DNA of 64,000 nt from an uncultured Prevotella sp. GTDB lineage: Bacteria > Bacteroidota > Bacteroidia > Bacteroidales > Bacteroidaceae. Position 1 is the stretch's first letter; the number at the start of each line of letters is the position of its first letter. Below, piece after piece: positions 39,550 through 49,331 of the stretch. The stretch is taken from assembly GCA_905234265.1 (NCBI GenBank), contig CAJOHJ010000009.1, positions 94,061-158,060 on the forward strand, written 5' to 3'. Both the position numbers and the translations under genes were made by a program. The notes under the pieces are model-generated. The model worked only from the letters and a program-made list of their open reading frames with translations. It ran no database searches and was not told the DNA's origin.

Positions 39550-41025
39550 TTAATAGCTCCGGGCAATAATCACACGGTGCTTGGCAGGCTTTCCGCTAAC
39601 CATGTCAACACCAGGAGTCTGTTCGAAAGCGAATGGCACGCAGCGTATCGTTGCCTGAGTCTCTTCCTTAATCTGAGCCTCAGTCTCGGCAGTGCCGTCC
39701 CAGTGGCAGAGGAAGAAACCACCATCCTTGATGCGCTCCTTGAACTCTTCGTAATTGTCGCATTCATATATGCGCTCATCACGGCTCTTGCGGGCTTTTT
39801 CGAAAATATTCTTCTGGATGTCCTCAAGCAACTGCTCAACATACTCGGCAATGCCTTCAATGGGGCGCGACTCCTTTTCAAGCGTGTCACGGCGCATAAC
39901 TTCAATGGTACCGTTCTCCAAGTCACGCGCACCGATTACCAGCCTTACCGGGACGCCCTTAAGCTCATAGTCGGCAAACTTGAAACCAGGGCGCTTGTTG
40001 TCAGCATCGTCAAACTTAACACTGATGCCCTTGCTGCGCAATTCGGCAACGATGGGTTCAACTTCCTGATTGACCTTTTCTACCTGTTCAGGCTTGTTGG
40101 CAATGGGGATAATTACCACCTGAAGCGGTGCAAGACGCGGAGGCAGCACAAGACCATTGTCGTCAGAGTGGGTCATGATGAGTGCACCGATAAGTCTGGT
40201 GGAAACACCCCATGAAGCAGCCCAGACATATTCGGGCTTGTTCTCCTTGTTAAGATATGTCACGTCGAAAGCCTTTGCAAAATTCTGCCCGAGGAAATGA
40301 GAAGTACCGCTCTGCAAAGCTTTGCCGTCCTGCATCATTGCCTCAATGGTATAGGTGTCGAGTGCGCCGGCAAAGCGTTCTGTTTCCGACTTCACGCCCT
40401 GCAGCACAGGCACTGCCATCCATTCCTCAACAAACTTTGCATACACTTTTACCATTTTCTGTGCATCAGCCTCTGCCTCCTCACGCGTGGCATGGGCTGT
40501 ATGTCCCTCCTGCCACAAAAATTCAGACGTACGCAGGAACGGACGTGTACGCATTTCCCAGCGCATCACATTGCACCACTGGTTACACTTCAGTGGCAGG
40601 TCGCGCCACGAGTGTATCCAGTTCTTATATGTGTTCCATATAATAGTTTCCGACGTAGGACGTATGATGAGTTCTTCTTCCAGTTTTGCAGCAGGGTCTA
40701 CTACTACTCCACCGTCGGCAGCCTTCAGACGGTAGTGCGTCACCACGGCGGCCTCCTTTGCAAAGCCTTCTACATGTTCAGCTTCTCTCGAGAGAAACGA
40801 CTTCGGTATCAGCAGTGGGAAGTATGCGTTCTGCACACCTTCTGCCTTGAACATCTTGTCCAGCTGCTGCTGCATTTTCTCCCAGATGGCATAACCATAG
40901 GGCTTAATAACCATGCAGCCGCGCACTGCTGACTGCTCTGCCAAATCTGCCTTAACCACCAAGTCGTTGTACCACTGACTGTAATTGTCAGCTCTCTTGG
41001 TCATTTCTTTCAATTCTTTAGCCAT
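39550..41025 (-). CDS. proS: Prolyl-tRNA synthetase (ProS type 3)
   Basis: 491 aa; [61 protein letters not shown]. Confidence 0.98.
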   Translation of the reverse strand: MAKELKEMTKRADNYSQWYNDLVVKADLAEQSAVRGCMVIKPYGYAIWEKMQQQLDKMFKAEGVQNAYFPLLIPKSFLSREAEHVEGFAKEAAVVTHYRLKAADGGVVVDPAAKLEEELIIRPTSETIIWNTYKNWIHSWRDLPLKCNQWCNVMRWEMRTRPFLRTSEFLWQEGHTAHATREEAEADAQKMVKVYAKFVEEWMAVPVLQGVKSETERFAGALDTYTIEAMMQDGKALQSGTSHFLGQNFAKAFDVTYLNKENKPEYVWAASWGVSTRLIGALIMTHSDDNGLVLPPRLAPLQVVIIPIANKPEQVEKVNQEVEPIVAELRSKGISVKFDDADNKRPGFKFADYELKGVPVRLVIGARDLENGTIEVMRRDTLEKESRPIEGIAEYVEQLLEDIQKNIFEKARKSRDERIYECDNYEEFKERIKDGGFFLCHWDGTAETEAQIKEETQATIRCVPFAFEQTPGVDMVSGKPAKHRVIIARSY

Positions 41026-41126
41026 TATTGTAAATTATTTTTTTCTGAAATTTCGTGCAAAGATAACATTTTTCTTGAATTATATTGCCGTCTGCGAAAA
41101 AAAAGTTACTTTTGCAACAGAAAAAT

Positions 41127-41888
41127 ATGGCAAAACCTGTAGAAAAGAGTTTTCTTCATAAGTTGACAACCATAACAAGCGCCATTAACATTAAGAAGTT
41201 CTTGCTATGGTCTGTGGTGGCTTTTTTCGCCTCTACGGTTTTTGCTGTAGTAGCACTAAGATGGATACCAGTCTATATAACTCCATTGATGGTCATTCGC
41301 CTTTATCAGCAGGCATCGGCAGGCACTCCGATGGCATTGCACCACAAATGGGTTCCGCTGACAGAAATATCTCCATCGCTTTCACATGCAGTAATGTCGT
41401 CGGAAGACGTTCATTTCCTGGAGCATAACGGTTTCGACTACAAGGCCATCGAGCATGCTGCCATGCGCAATATCAAGCACCCTGAGAAGCAGAGACTCGG
41501 CGCAAGCACCATTTCCCAACAGACAGCCAAGAATGTCTTTCTGTGGCCAGGCCGTTCATGGCTGCGCAAGGGGCTGGAAGTCTATTTCACCGCACTTACA
41601 GAGTTCTTCTGGTCGAAGCAGCGCATAATGGAAGTCTACCTGAACTCCATCGAGATGGGCGACGGCATCTATGGTGCAGAGGCCGTTGCCGTGTGGCACT
41701 TCGGCACCCATGCCAAGAGCCTCACCGACAAGCAGTCAGCACTCATTGCTGCCACGCTGCCCAACCCACGGCGCTTCAATTCTGCCAATCCGTCAAGATA
41801 CATGAAGAAACGACAGAAACGCATTCTTCACGAAATGCGCTTCGTAGAACCAATGCCACACGGCAAAGACACTCCAAAAGAAGAATAG
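41127..41888 (+). CDS. mtgA: Monofunctional biosynthetic peptidoglycan transglycosylase
   Basis: GT51 motifs SSEDVHFLEHNGFDYKAIEHA, KQRLGASTISQQTAKNVFLWPGRSW, EVYLNSIEMGDGIYGAEA. Confidence 0.95.
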   Translation: MAKPVEKSFLHKLTTITSAINIKKFLLWSVVAFFASTVFAVVALRWIPVYITPLMVIRLYQQASAGTPMALHHKWVPLTEISPSLSHAVMSSEDVHFLEHNGFDYKAIEHAAMRNIKHPEKQRLGASTISQQTAKNVFLWPGRSWLRKGLEVYFTALTEFFWSKQRIMEVYLNSIEMGDGIYGAEAVAVWHFGTHAKSLTDKQSALIAATLPNPRRFNSANPSRYMKKRQKRILHEMRFVEPMPHGKDTPKEE

Positions 41889-41891
41889 ACT

Positions 41892-42818
41892 ATGAGATTT
41901 ATAACCACACTACGCATGCTGACAGCCATGTCGCTAAGCTTATTCCTTAGCGGCACACAGCTTTGCTCCGCCCAAGAACTGATAGCAAAAGTAAACATCA
42001 ACAGCTCTCAGGTTGAAGGCTCGGACAAGAGCGTCTTCGAAAACCTGCAGCAAACCTTGGAGCAGTTCATCAACGACCACCAGTGGACTGCCATGCAATT
42101 CCAGAAGAACGAGCGCATATCGTGCAGTTTCAACATCACCGTCTCCAAATATGACAAGAGCAACAACCGCTTCACTTGCTCGGCAATGATACAGGCCAAC
42201 CGCCCTGTGTACAACTCTGCCTATACCACCACCATATATAATAATAAGGACGGCGACTTCAACTTCGACTTTGTGCAGTTCGACCAGCTAAACTTCAACG
42301 AGGAAGTTATCGACAACCAGCTTATGGCTCTCATTGCCTACTATGCCTATCTCATCATTGGCCTCGACTTGGACACATTTGCCCCTCTCGGAGGCACAGA
42401 AGTCCTTCAGCGCTGCCTACAGCTGACCAATAATGCACAAGACTTAGGTTTCACTGGCTGGAAAGCTTTCGAGAACAGCCGCAACCGCTTTGCCATCATC
42501 AACGACTATCTCGACGAGGCAATGAAGCCGTTCCGCCAGCTGCAGTATGCCTACTACCGCAACGGTCTCGACGAAATGGCAAACAACGCCGAGCGTGGCC
42601 GCACCAATATAACGACAGCCCTGGAGGAGCAGCTGCAGGTGGCTCACAAGGAGAAGCCGCTGAGCTTGCTTCCGCAAATCTGGACAGACTACAAACGCGA
42701 CGAACTGTCTAATATCTACAAGGGCAAGGGTACACAAAAGGAGAAACAGTCTGTCTACGACATCCTCATGGGCATCAATGCTTCCCAAAGCAATGCCTGG
42801 GACAAGGTAAAGGAGTAA
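41892..42818 (+). CDS. DUF4835 family protein
   Basis: Signal peptide; CSAQELIAKVNINSSQVEGSDKSVFENLQQTLEQFINDHQWT. Confidence 0.8.
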   Translation: MRFITTLRMLTAMSLSLFLSGTQLCSAQELIAKVNINSSQVEGSDKSVFENLQQTLEQFINDHQWTAMQFQKNERISCSFNITVSKYDKSNNRFTCSAMIQANRPVYNSAYTTTIYNNKDGDFNFDFVQFDQLNFNEEVIDNQLMALIAYYAYLIIGLDLDTFAPLGGTEVLQRCLQLTNNAQDLGFTGWKAFENSRNRFAIINDYLDEAMKPFRQLQYAYYRNGLDEMANNAERGRTNITTALEEQLQVAHKEKPLSLLPQIWTDYKRDELSNIYKGKGTQKEKQSVYDILMGINASQSNAWDKVKE

Positions 42819-42826
42819 TCAGGAAT

Positions 42827-44485
42827 ATGCTTACACGACTATATATCAAGAACTACACGCTCATTGACGAGCTTGACATAGATTTGTTCTCCGGCTTTTC
42901 GGTCATCACCGGCGAGACAGGTGCCGGCAAGAGCATCATTCTCGGCGCCATAGGCCTGCTGCTTGGACAGCGCGCCGACTCAAAGGCCATCAAGCAGGGA
43001 GCCGACAAGTGCATCATTGAGGCACACTTCGACGTGTCGCGCTACGATATGCGGCAGTTCTTCGACAATAACGACCTGGAATATGACGACGAAACCATAA
43101 TCCGACGCGAGCTTACCGCCAGCGGCAAGAGCCGCGCCTTCGTCAACGACAGTCCTGCACCGCTATCAGCCCTGAAAGAGCTTGGCGAACGGCTTGTAGA
43201 CATACATTCCCAGCACCAGAACCTTTTGCTGAACAAGCAGGACTTCCAGTTATCCGTCATCGACATCATCGCCAACAATTCACGACAGGCAGCCGACTAT
43301 CAGACTGCCTATAGCAAATATCAGGAAAGCCGCAGGCAACTTGAAGCCTTGGAGCGCGACATAGAAGAAGCACGCCAGCGCAAGGACTTCCTGCAGTTCC
43401 AGTACGACGAACTCACTGCTGCCAACCTCTCTGCCGGCGAGCAGGAAGAGCTGGAGGCACAAAGCAACACCATGACGCATGCCGAAGACATCAAGGCTGC
43501 ACTTTACACCGCCAACGAGGCACTCATGGGCGACGACCGCGGCTGTCTGTCCATGATCAGCAGCGCTCTGTCGGCAATGCATAACGTCAGCAAGGTGCTG
43601 CCAGCCGCAGCATCACTGGCGGAGCGCCTTAACTCAACGAACATTGAACTCAAGGACATTGCTGCCGAAGTGTCAGACGCTCTTGACTCCGTAGACTTCG
43701 ACCCTGCCGAACTTGACAGGGTGAACAACCGCCTCGACCGCATCTACGACCTGGAAAAAAAATACAATGCCTCAACCGTTGACGAACTTATCAGCAAGCG
43801 CGAAGAGTTGCAGACATTGCTCGACGGCATTGCCGGGAGCGACGACACCCTACAGCAGCTGCGTGAAGCCACAGAAACGCTGCATCAGCAGTGCTGCACG
43901 CTGGCCGACAAGCTCACGGCCACGCGAGAGAAGGCTGCACATACCGTCGAGGCCAACATGCAGAAAGCCCTCGTTCCTCTCGGCATGCCCAACGTACGCT
44001 TTGCCGTCGACATCCGCCAGACGGACATCAGCAACACCGGGCAGGACACTGTAAGCTTCCTGTTCTCGGCAAACACACAGACACCAATGCTGCCAGTGAC
44101 GCAGGTAGCCTCCGGCGGCGAGATTGCCCGTGTGATGCTTTCGCTGAAGGCTATGATCAGCGGTGCCGTAAAACTGCCCACCATCATCTTCGACGAGATA
44201 GACACAGGCGTCTCAGGAAAGATTGCCGAACAGATGGCAGCCATAATGCTGCAGATGGGCATCAACGAGCGTCAGGTAATCAGCATTACCCACCTGCCTC
44301 AGATAGCAGCCCAGGGACAGCACCACTACAAGGTCTCCAAGAGCGAAAGCCAATCTGGCACTGTCAGCCGCATGATGCTGCTCGCCGACGAAGAGCGCAT
44401 TACGGAAATCGCCCAGATGCTCAGTGGCAGTCAGATTACCGAAGCTGCCATTCAGAATGCCAAAGAACTGTTGAAGCTAAGATAA
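42827..44485 (+). CDS. recN: DNA repair protein RecN
   Basis: MLTRLYIKNYTLIDELDIDLFSGFSVITGETGAGKSIILGAIGLLLGQRAD; FDEIDTGVSGKIAEQM. Confidence 0.97.
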   Translation: MLTRLYIKNYTLIDELDIDLFSGFSVITGETGAGKSIILGAIGLLLGQRADSKAIKQGADKCIIEAHFDVSRYDMRQFFDNNDLEYDDETIIRRELTASGKSRAFVNDSPAPLSALKELGERLVDIHSQHQNLLLNKQDFQLSVIDIIANNSRQAADYQTAYSKYQESRRQLEALERDIEEARQRKDFLQFQYDELTAANLSAGEQEELEAQSNTMTHAEDIKAALYTANEALMGDDRGCLSMISSALSAMHNVSKVLPAAASLAERLNSTNIELKDIAAEVSDALDSVDFDPAELDRVNNRLDRIYDLEKKYNASTVDELISKREELQTLLDGIAGSDDTLQQLREATETLHQQCCTLADKLTATREKAAHTVEANMQKALVPLGMPNVRFAVDIRQTDISNTGQDTVSFLFSANTQTPMLPVTQVASGGEIARVMLSLKAMISGAVKLPTIIFDEIDTGVSGKIAEQMAAIMLQMGINERQVISITHLPQIAAQGQHHYKVSKSESQSGTVSRMMLLADEERITEIAQMLSGSQITEAAIQNAKELLKLR

Positions 44486-44512
44486 TTTCGTAACATGCAG
44501 AGATAATTTTGC
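44480..44512. repeat. Single copy of the dispersed 21-bp family overlapping the recN stop codon
   Basis: AGATAATTTCGTAACATGCAGAGATAATTTTGC; recN stop TAA at 44483-44485 lies inside. Confidence 0.8.
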
Positions 44513-44551
44513 AGAACTCATAAGTTATATAAAAAAAGTAGCATAGAAGAT

Positions 44552-46096
44552 ATGAAATATAGAATATTACTGTTTCTCGCCGTCATGTCCCAACTTCCCT
44601 TGGCAGCACAGACACCGTCGTGGGTTAAGAAGGCCTCACAGGCCGTGTTCACGCTGAAGACGTTCAATGCTGACGGCACACTGCTTGCCAGCCGCAACGG
44701 TTTCTTCATCGGCAGCGACGGCGTGGCAATGTCTGAATACACACCGTTCAAGGGAGCCGCCTCGGCAATAGTAATCGACGCCAACGGCAAGGAGTGGCCC
44801 GTCAGCGAGCTGCTGGGAGCCAACGGCATTTACGATGTTGCCCGTTTCCGCATAAGTGGCAAGGTTGCCGGAGTGTTAAGCCACAGCAGCGCCAACGCCA
44901 ATACTGACGCCAAGGTATGGGTACTGCCCTACGGCCTTAAGAAATCCGCTACCGCCCATTCTGCTATCGTAAGCCGCAGGGAACTGTTCGATAAGAACTA
45001 TGCGTATTACACTCTCAGCAAGTCCATGCCTGAGCAGTTCGGAGGTTCACCAGTCCTCGACGACAACGGCTCACTCATTGCAATCTTGCAGACTGAGACG
45101 TCAGCCCAGCAGAACAGTTTTGCTGTCAGCGCACTGTTTGTCGACAGCCTTCGCCTGACAGGGCTGAGCCTGAACAGCGGCGAGCTGAGGCAGACTGCCA
45201 TGCCAATAGCCATCCCCGAAGGCAAGGACGATGCCATAGTGTCACTGTTCATTGCCGCCTCTGTCATGGACACGCTGCGCTACGCCGACTACATCGGGCG
45301 CTTCATACGCCAGTACCCCAAGCTGCCCGACGGATACATCAGCCTGGCACGCCTGCATGTCAGCCAGAACAACTACCAGCAGGCCGACGACGACCTGCAA
45401 CAGGCCCTGCGCGTAGCCGAACGGAAAGACGACATCAGCTACCAGCAGGCACAGATACTCTTCACCATGCAGCGTTACGACGAGGCCGCTGCCATCTTCA
45501 CGCGACTGGCCCAAAAGGGCATCAGTGCTGCCGACAACTACTATAATGCCGCACAATGCAACCTTCAGAAGAAGGACACAGCTGCCTATATGGCTCTCAC
45601 CGACAGCGCACTGGCGACATTCCAAAAGCCATATCCACGACAGGCAGCGCCCTACCTGCTGGCTCGCGCCCAGACAAACCACGACATGCGCAAATACAGA
45701 CTGGCTGTCAGCGACTACAACGAATATGCGTCCATACAGGGCGTACGCCTCACGGCAGCCTTCTACTTCCAGCGCGAACAGGCAGAGATGGCCGGAAGAC
45801 TCTACCAGCAGGCCCTCGACGACATCAAGCAGGCCATAAGCATTGACTCTGGCGAATACACCTACAGGGCCGAAAAAGCCTGCGTAGAATTGCGCGTCGG
45901 ACTGCTTGACGATGCTATAAGCACTGCCACGGAGTGCATAGCCATGAATTCCGAAGAGAGCGACGGCTACCTCTTCCTCGGCTTAGCACAATGCTTGAAG
46001 CGACAGACTGCTGAAGGCCTTGAAAACCTCCGGAAAGCCCAGCAGCTTGGCAACCCTCAGGCTGAGCCGCTGATAGCCAAATATGGAAGTAAATGA
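44552..46096 (+). CDS. Trypsin-like peptidase-related protein with TPR-like C-terminus
   Basis: Signal peptide; AVFTLKTFNADGTLLASRNGFFIGSDGVAMSEY; C-terminal TPR-like helices. Confidence 0.7.
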   Translation: MKYRILLFLAVMSQLPLAAQTPSWVKKASQAVFTLKTFNADGTLLASRNGFFIGSDGVAMSEYTPFKGAASAIVIDANGKEWPVSELLGANGIYDVARFRISGKVAGVLSHSSANANTDAKVWVLPYGLKKSATAHSAIVSRRELFDKNYAYYTLSKSMPEQFGGSPVLDDNGSLIAILQTETSAQQNSFAVSALFVDSLRLTGLSLNSGELRQTAMPIAIPEGKDDAIVSLFIAASVMDTLRYADYIGRFIRQYPKLPDGYISLARLHVSQNNYQQADDDLQQALRVAERKDDISYQQAQILFTMQRYDEAAAIFTRLAQKGISAADNYYNAAQCNLQKKDTAAYMALTDSALATFQKPYPRQAAPYLLARAQTNHDMRKYRLAVSDYNEYASIQGVRLTAAFYFQREQAEMAGRLYQQALDDIKQAISIDSGEYTYRAEKACVELRVGLLDDAISTATECIAMNSEESDGYLFLGLAQCLKRQTAEGLENLRKAQQLGNPQAEPLIAKYGSK

Positions 46097-46139
46097 GAGA
46101 ATGAGAGATTGAGAGATTGAGAAAAAACAAATAATAAAT

Positions 46140-46958
46140 ATGGAAACGATGTACACAAAAATTCAAGAGACGGCCAACTTCCTCAAGGAAAGAATGACCA
46201 GCAGCCCCACTACAGCCATCATCCTCGGCACAGGCCTTGGACAACTTGCAGCAGAAATCACTGACAAGACCGAGTTTCCCTACAGCCAGATACCCAACTT
46301 CCCCGTCAGCACCGTCGAAGGACACAGCGGCAAGCTCATCTTCGGCAAGCTGGGCGGCGTAGACATTTTGGCCATGCAGGGACGCTTCCATTACTATGAA
46401 GGCTACTCCATGAAGGAAGTCACCTTCCCTATACGCGTCATGTACGAGCTGGGCATCAAGACTCTCTTCGTCAGCAATGCCGCAGGAGGCATGAATCCCG
46501 CATTCAAGATCGGCGACTTGATGGTTATCACCGACCACATCAACCTCTTCCCAGAGCATCCGCTGCGCGGCAAGAACTTCCCCACCGGTCCACGCTTCCC
46601 CGACATGCACGAGACTTACGACCACCAGCTCATAGCCCTCGCCACACAGATAGCCCGCGAGAAAGGCATCCGCCTCGTCTATGGAGTCTACGTCGGCGTA
46701 CAAGGTCCCACCTTTGAGACGCCTGCCGAATACAAGATGTACCGCGGCTTCGGCGGCGACACCGTAGGCATGTCCACCGTGCCAGAAGTCATCGTAGCCC
46801 ACCACTGTGGCATAAAGACCTTCGGCATCAGCGTAGTCACCGACCTCGGCGGCTTCGACAACCCTGTGGAGGTGAGCCATGAAGAAGTACAGGAGGCCGC
46901 CGACAAGGCACAGCCACTCATGACCGAAATCATGCGCGAAATGGTGAAAAGAAGCTAA
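46140..46958 (+). CDS. Purine nucleoside phosphorylase (trimeric type)
   Basis: ILGTGLGQLAAEI; VEGHSGKLIFGKLGGVDILAMQGRFHYYEGYS; NAAGGMNPAFKIGDLMVITDHINL. Confidence 0.95.
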   Translation: METMYTKIQETANFLKERMTSSPTTAIILGTGLGQLAAEITDKTEFPYSQIPNFPVSTVEGHSGKLIFGKLGGVDILAMQGRFHYYEGYSMKEVTFPIRVMYELGIKTLFVSNAAGGMNPAFKIGDLMVITDHINLFPEHPLRGKNFPTGPRFPDMHETYDHQLIALATQIAREKGIRLVYGVYVGVQGPTFETPAEYKMYRGFGGDTVGMSTVPEVIVAHHCGIKTFGISVVTDLGGFDNPVEVSHEEVQEAADKAQPLMTEIMREMVKRS

Positions 46959-46996
46959 GTCTGCCACCCACCACCCACCACCCATCACCCATCACC

Positions 46997-48115
<1,119 letters not shown>

Positions 48116-48235
48116 AATACGGAAGAATCTGACGGGAACAGGGCTAACAACCACTGTTTTCGTCAGATTTTCATTGAAAAATCAACTTTTTTGAAAAAAA
48201 AACGGTAAAAGTTTGGCAGGTTAAATTTTTCTCCT

Positions 48236-48243
48236 TACCTTTG
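48236..48243 (+). promoter_or_regulatory. -7 element (TACCTTTG) of tRNA-Phe promoter
   Basis: TACCTTTG with -33 TTTG at 48212-48215, spacer 20 bp; 42 bp upstream of the tRNA. Confidence 0.7.
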
Positions 48244-48284
48244 CAAGCGCAAACAAGAAAGGAAGCGTTCTTTTAATTACTAAT

Positions 48285-48357
48285 GGTGCCTTAGCTCAGT
48301 TGGTAGAGCATCGGACTGAAAATCCGTGTGTCCCCGGTTCGATTCCTGGAGGTACCA
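48285..48357 (+). tRNA. tRNA-Phe (GAA)
   Basis: GGTGCCTTAGCTCAGTTGGTAGAGCATCGGACTGAAAATCCGTGTGTCCCCGGTTCGATTCCTGGAGGTACCA; 7-bp acceptor stem, anticodon GAA. Confidence 0.97.
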
Positions 48358-48399
48358 CTCCTCCTTTCATTATGAACACGGAGCAGGGTTTTTTGTTTT

Positions 48400-48462
48400 C
48401 GTATCTTACGGAGTTTCGAAATTATCTGCGTAAGATAATTTCGTAACATGCAGAGATAATTG
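48400..48462. repeat. Copies of the dispersed 21-bp family (inverted arrangement)
   Basis: GTATCTTACGGAGTTTCGAAATTATCTGCGTAAGATAATTTCGTAACATGCAGAGATAATTG. Confidence 0.85.
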
Positions 48463-49275
48463 TCAGACGTCTACTCCATAGCCGAAAAGGGCAAAGTCGC
48501 CTTTCAAGGGGTCGTCGGGAAATACAGTGGCAAGCGACTGTGTGAGCTGACGGGCGGCAGACATGGAGGCCGTCTTGCAATGCATCAGGCCAAGGCGCAC
48601 CGATTCGCTGACGACATGGGTGTCGAGGGGCATGATGAGCGTACGGCGGTCGATGAAGCCGGCCCACAGGCCAAGGTCGACGGGTGAGCCGCTGCGCACC
48701 ATCCACCGCAGAAACATTGCCACTCGCTTGCAGGCTGACTGTGTGTCCTTGGGGACAACAACGGAGACGCCATGCGCCGAGAAGTAGCTGCAAATGGAAG
48801 CTATGGCGGAAAGGCCTGTTGGGTGATGGGTGTTGGGTGATGGGTGCTGGGGTATGGGTGTTGGGTGATGGGTGATGGGTGTTGGAGAAAACTGGCGCAC
48901 ATAGTTGCCCAGCGTTCCGTAGTCGGCAAGCAGCTGGCGATAGGCGGCAAGGAAGCCGTTCATGGTGGAATGAGTGTAGAGACGATAGAAGCAGCTGCTG
49001 TCTGACGCCCGGAACATGCGCTCATAGTCGGCGGAAAGCACCCACTGGTGGACTTCGCCACGGGAATTGTCGAGTATCTGCTGTATCTTGGGCAGAAACT
49101 GCTTGCGGCTGCCATAGCTAAGCACTGAGGCAACGAAGGCCATTGCTTCCTGGTTGGCAGCTCCGCTGACCTGATGCATAAACCACGAAGGGTCGCCGTC
49201 GAGGAATGCTGCCGTCTCGTAACGCTCGGCATATTCACGAAGCTGACGGGCAACGTCGGCACTTATTTCCACCAT
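48463..49275 (-). CDS. TIGR02757 family protein with in-frame heptamer insertion
   Basis: DPSWFMHQVSGAANQEAMAFVASVLSYGSRKQFLPKI; SACKRVAMFLRWMVRSGSPVDLGLW; insert [25 protein letters not shown]. Confidence 0.9.
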   Translation of the reverse strand: MVEISADVARQLREYAERYETAAFLDGDPSWFMHQVSGAANQEAMAFVASVLSYGSRKQFLPKIQQILDNSRGEVHQWVLSADYERMFRASDSSCFYRLYTHSTMNGFLAAYRQLLADYGTLGNYVRQFSPTPITHHPTPIPQHPSPNTHHPTGLSAIASICSYFSAHGVSVVVPKDTQSACKRVAMFLRWMVRSGSPVDLGLWAGFIDRRTLIMPLDTHVVSESVRLGLMHCKTASMSAARQLTQSLATVFPDDPLKGDFALFGYGVDV

Positions 49276-49331
49276 AAAAAACTATTTTTCGAGTCTATCC
49301 AACATTCCTCTCACCTCTAAACTCTTAACGC

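Noticed and set aside
45915-46988. 357-aa minus-strand ORF
   Set aside because: Antisense to purine nucleoside phosphorylase; shadow ORF.
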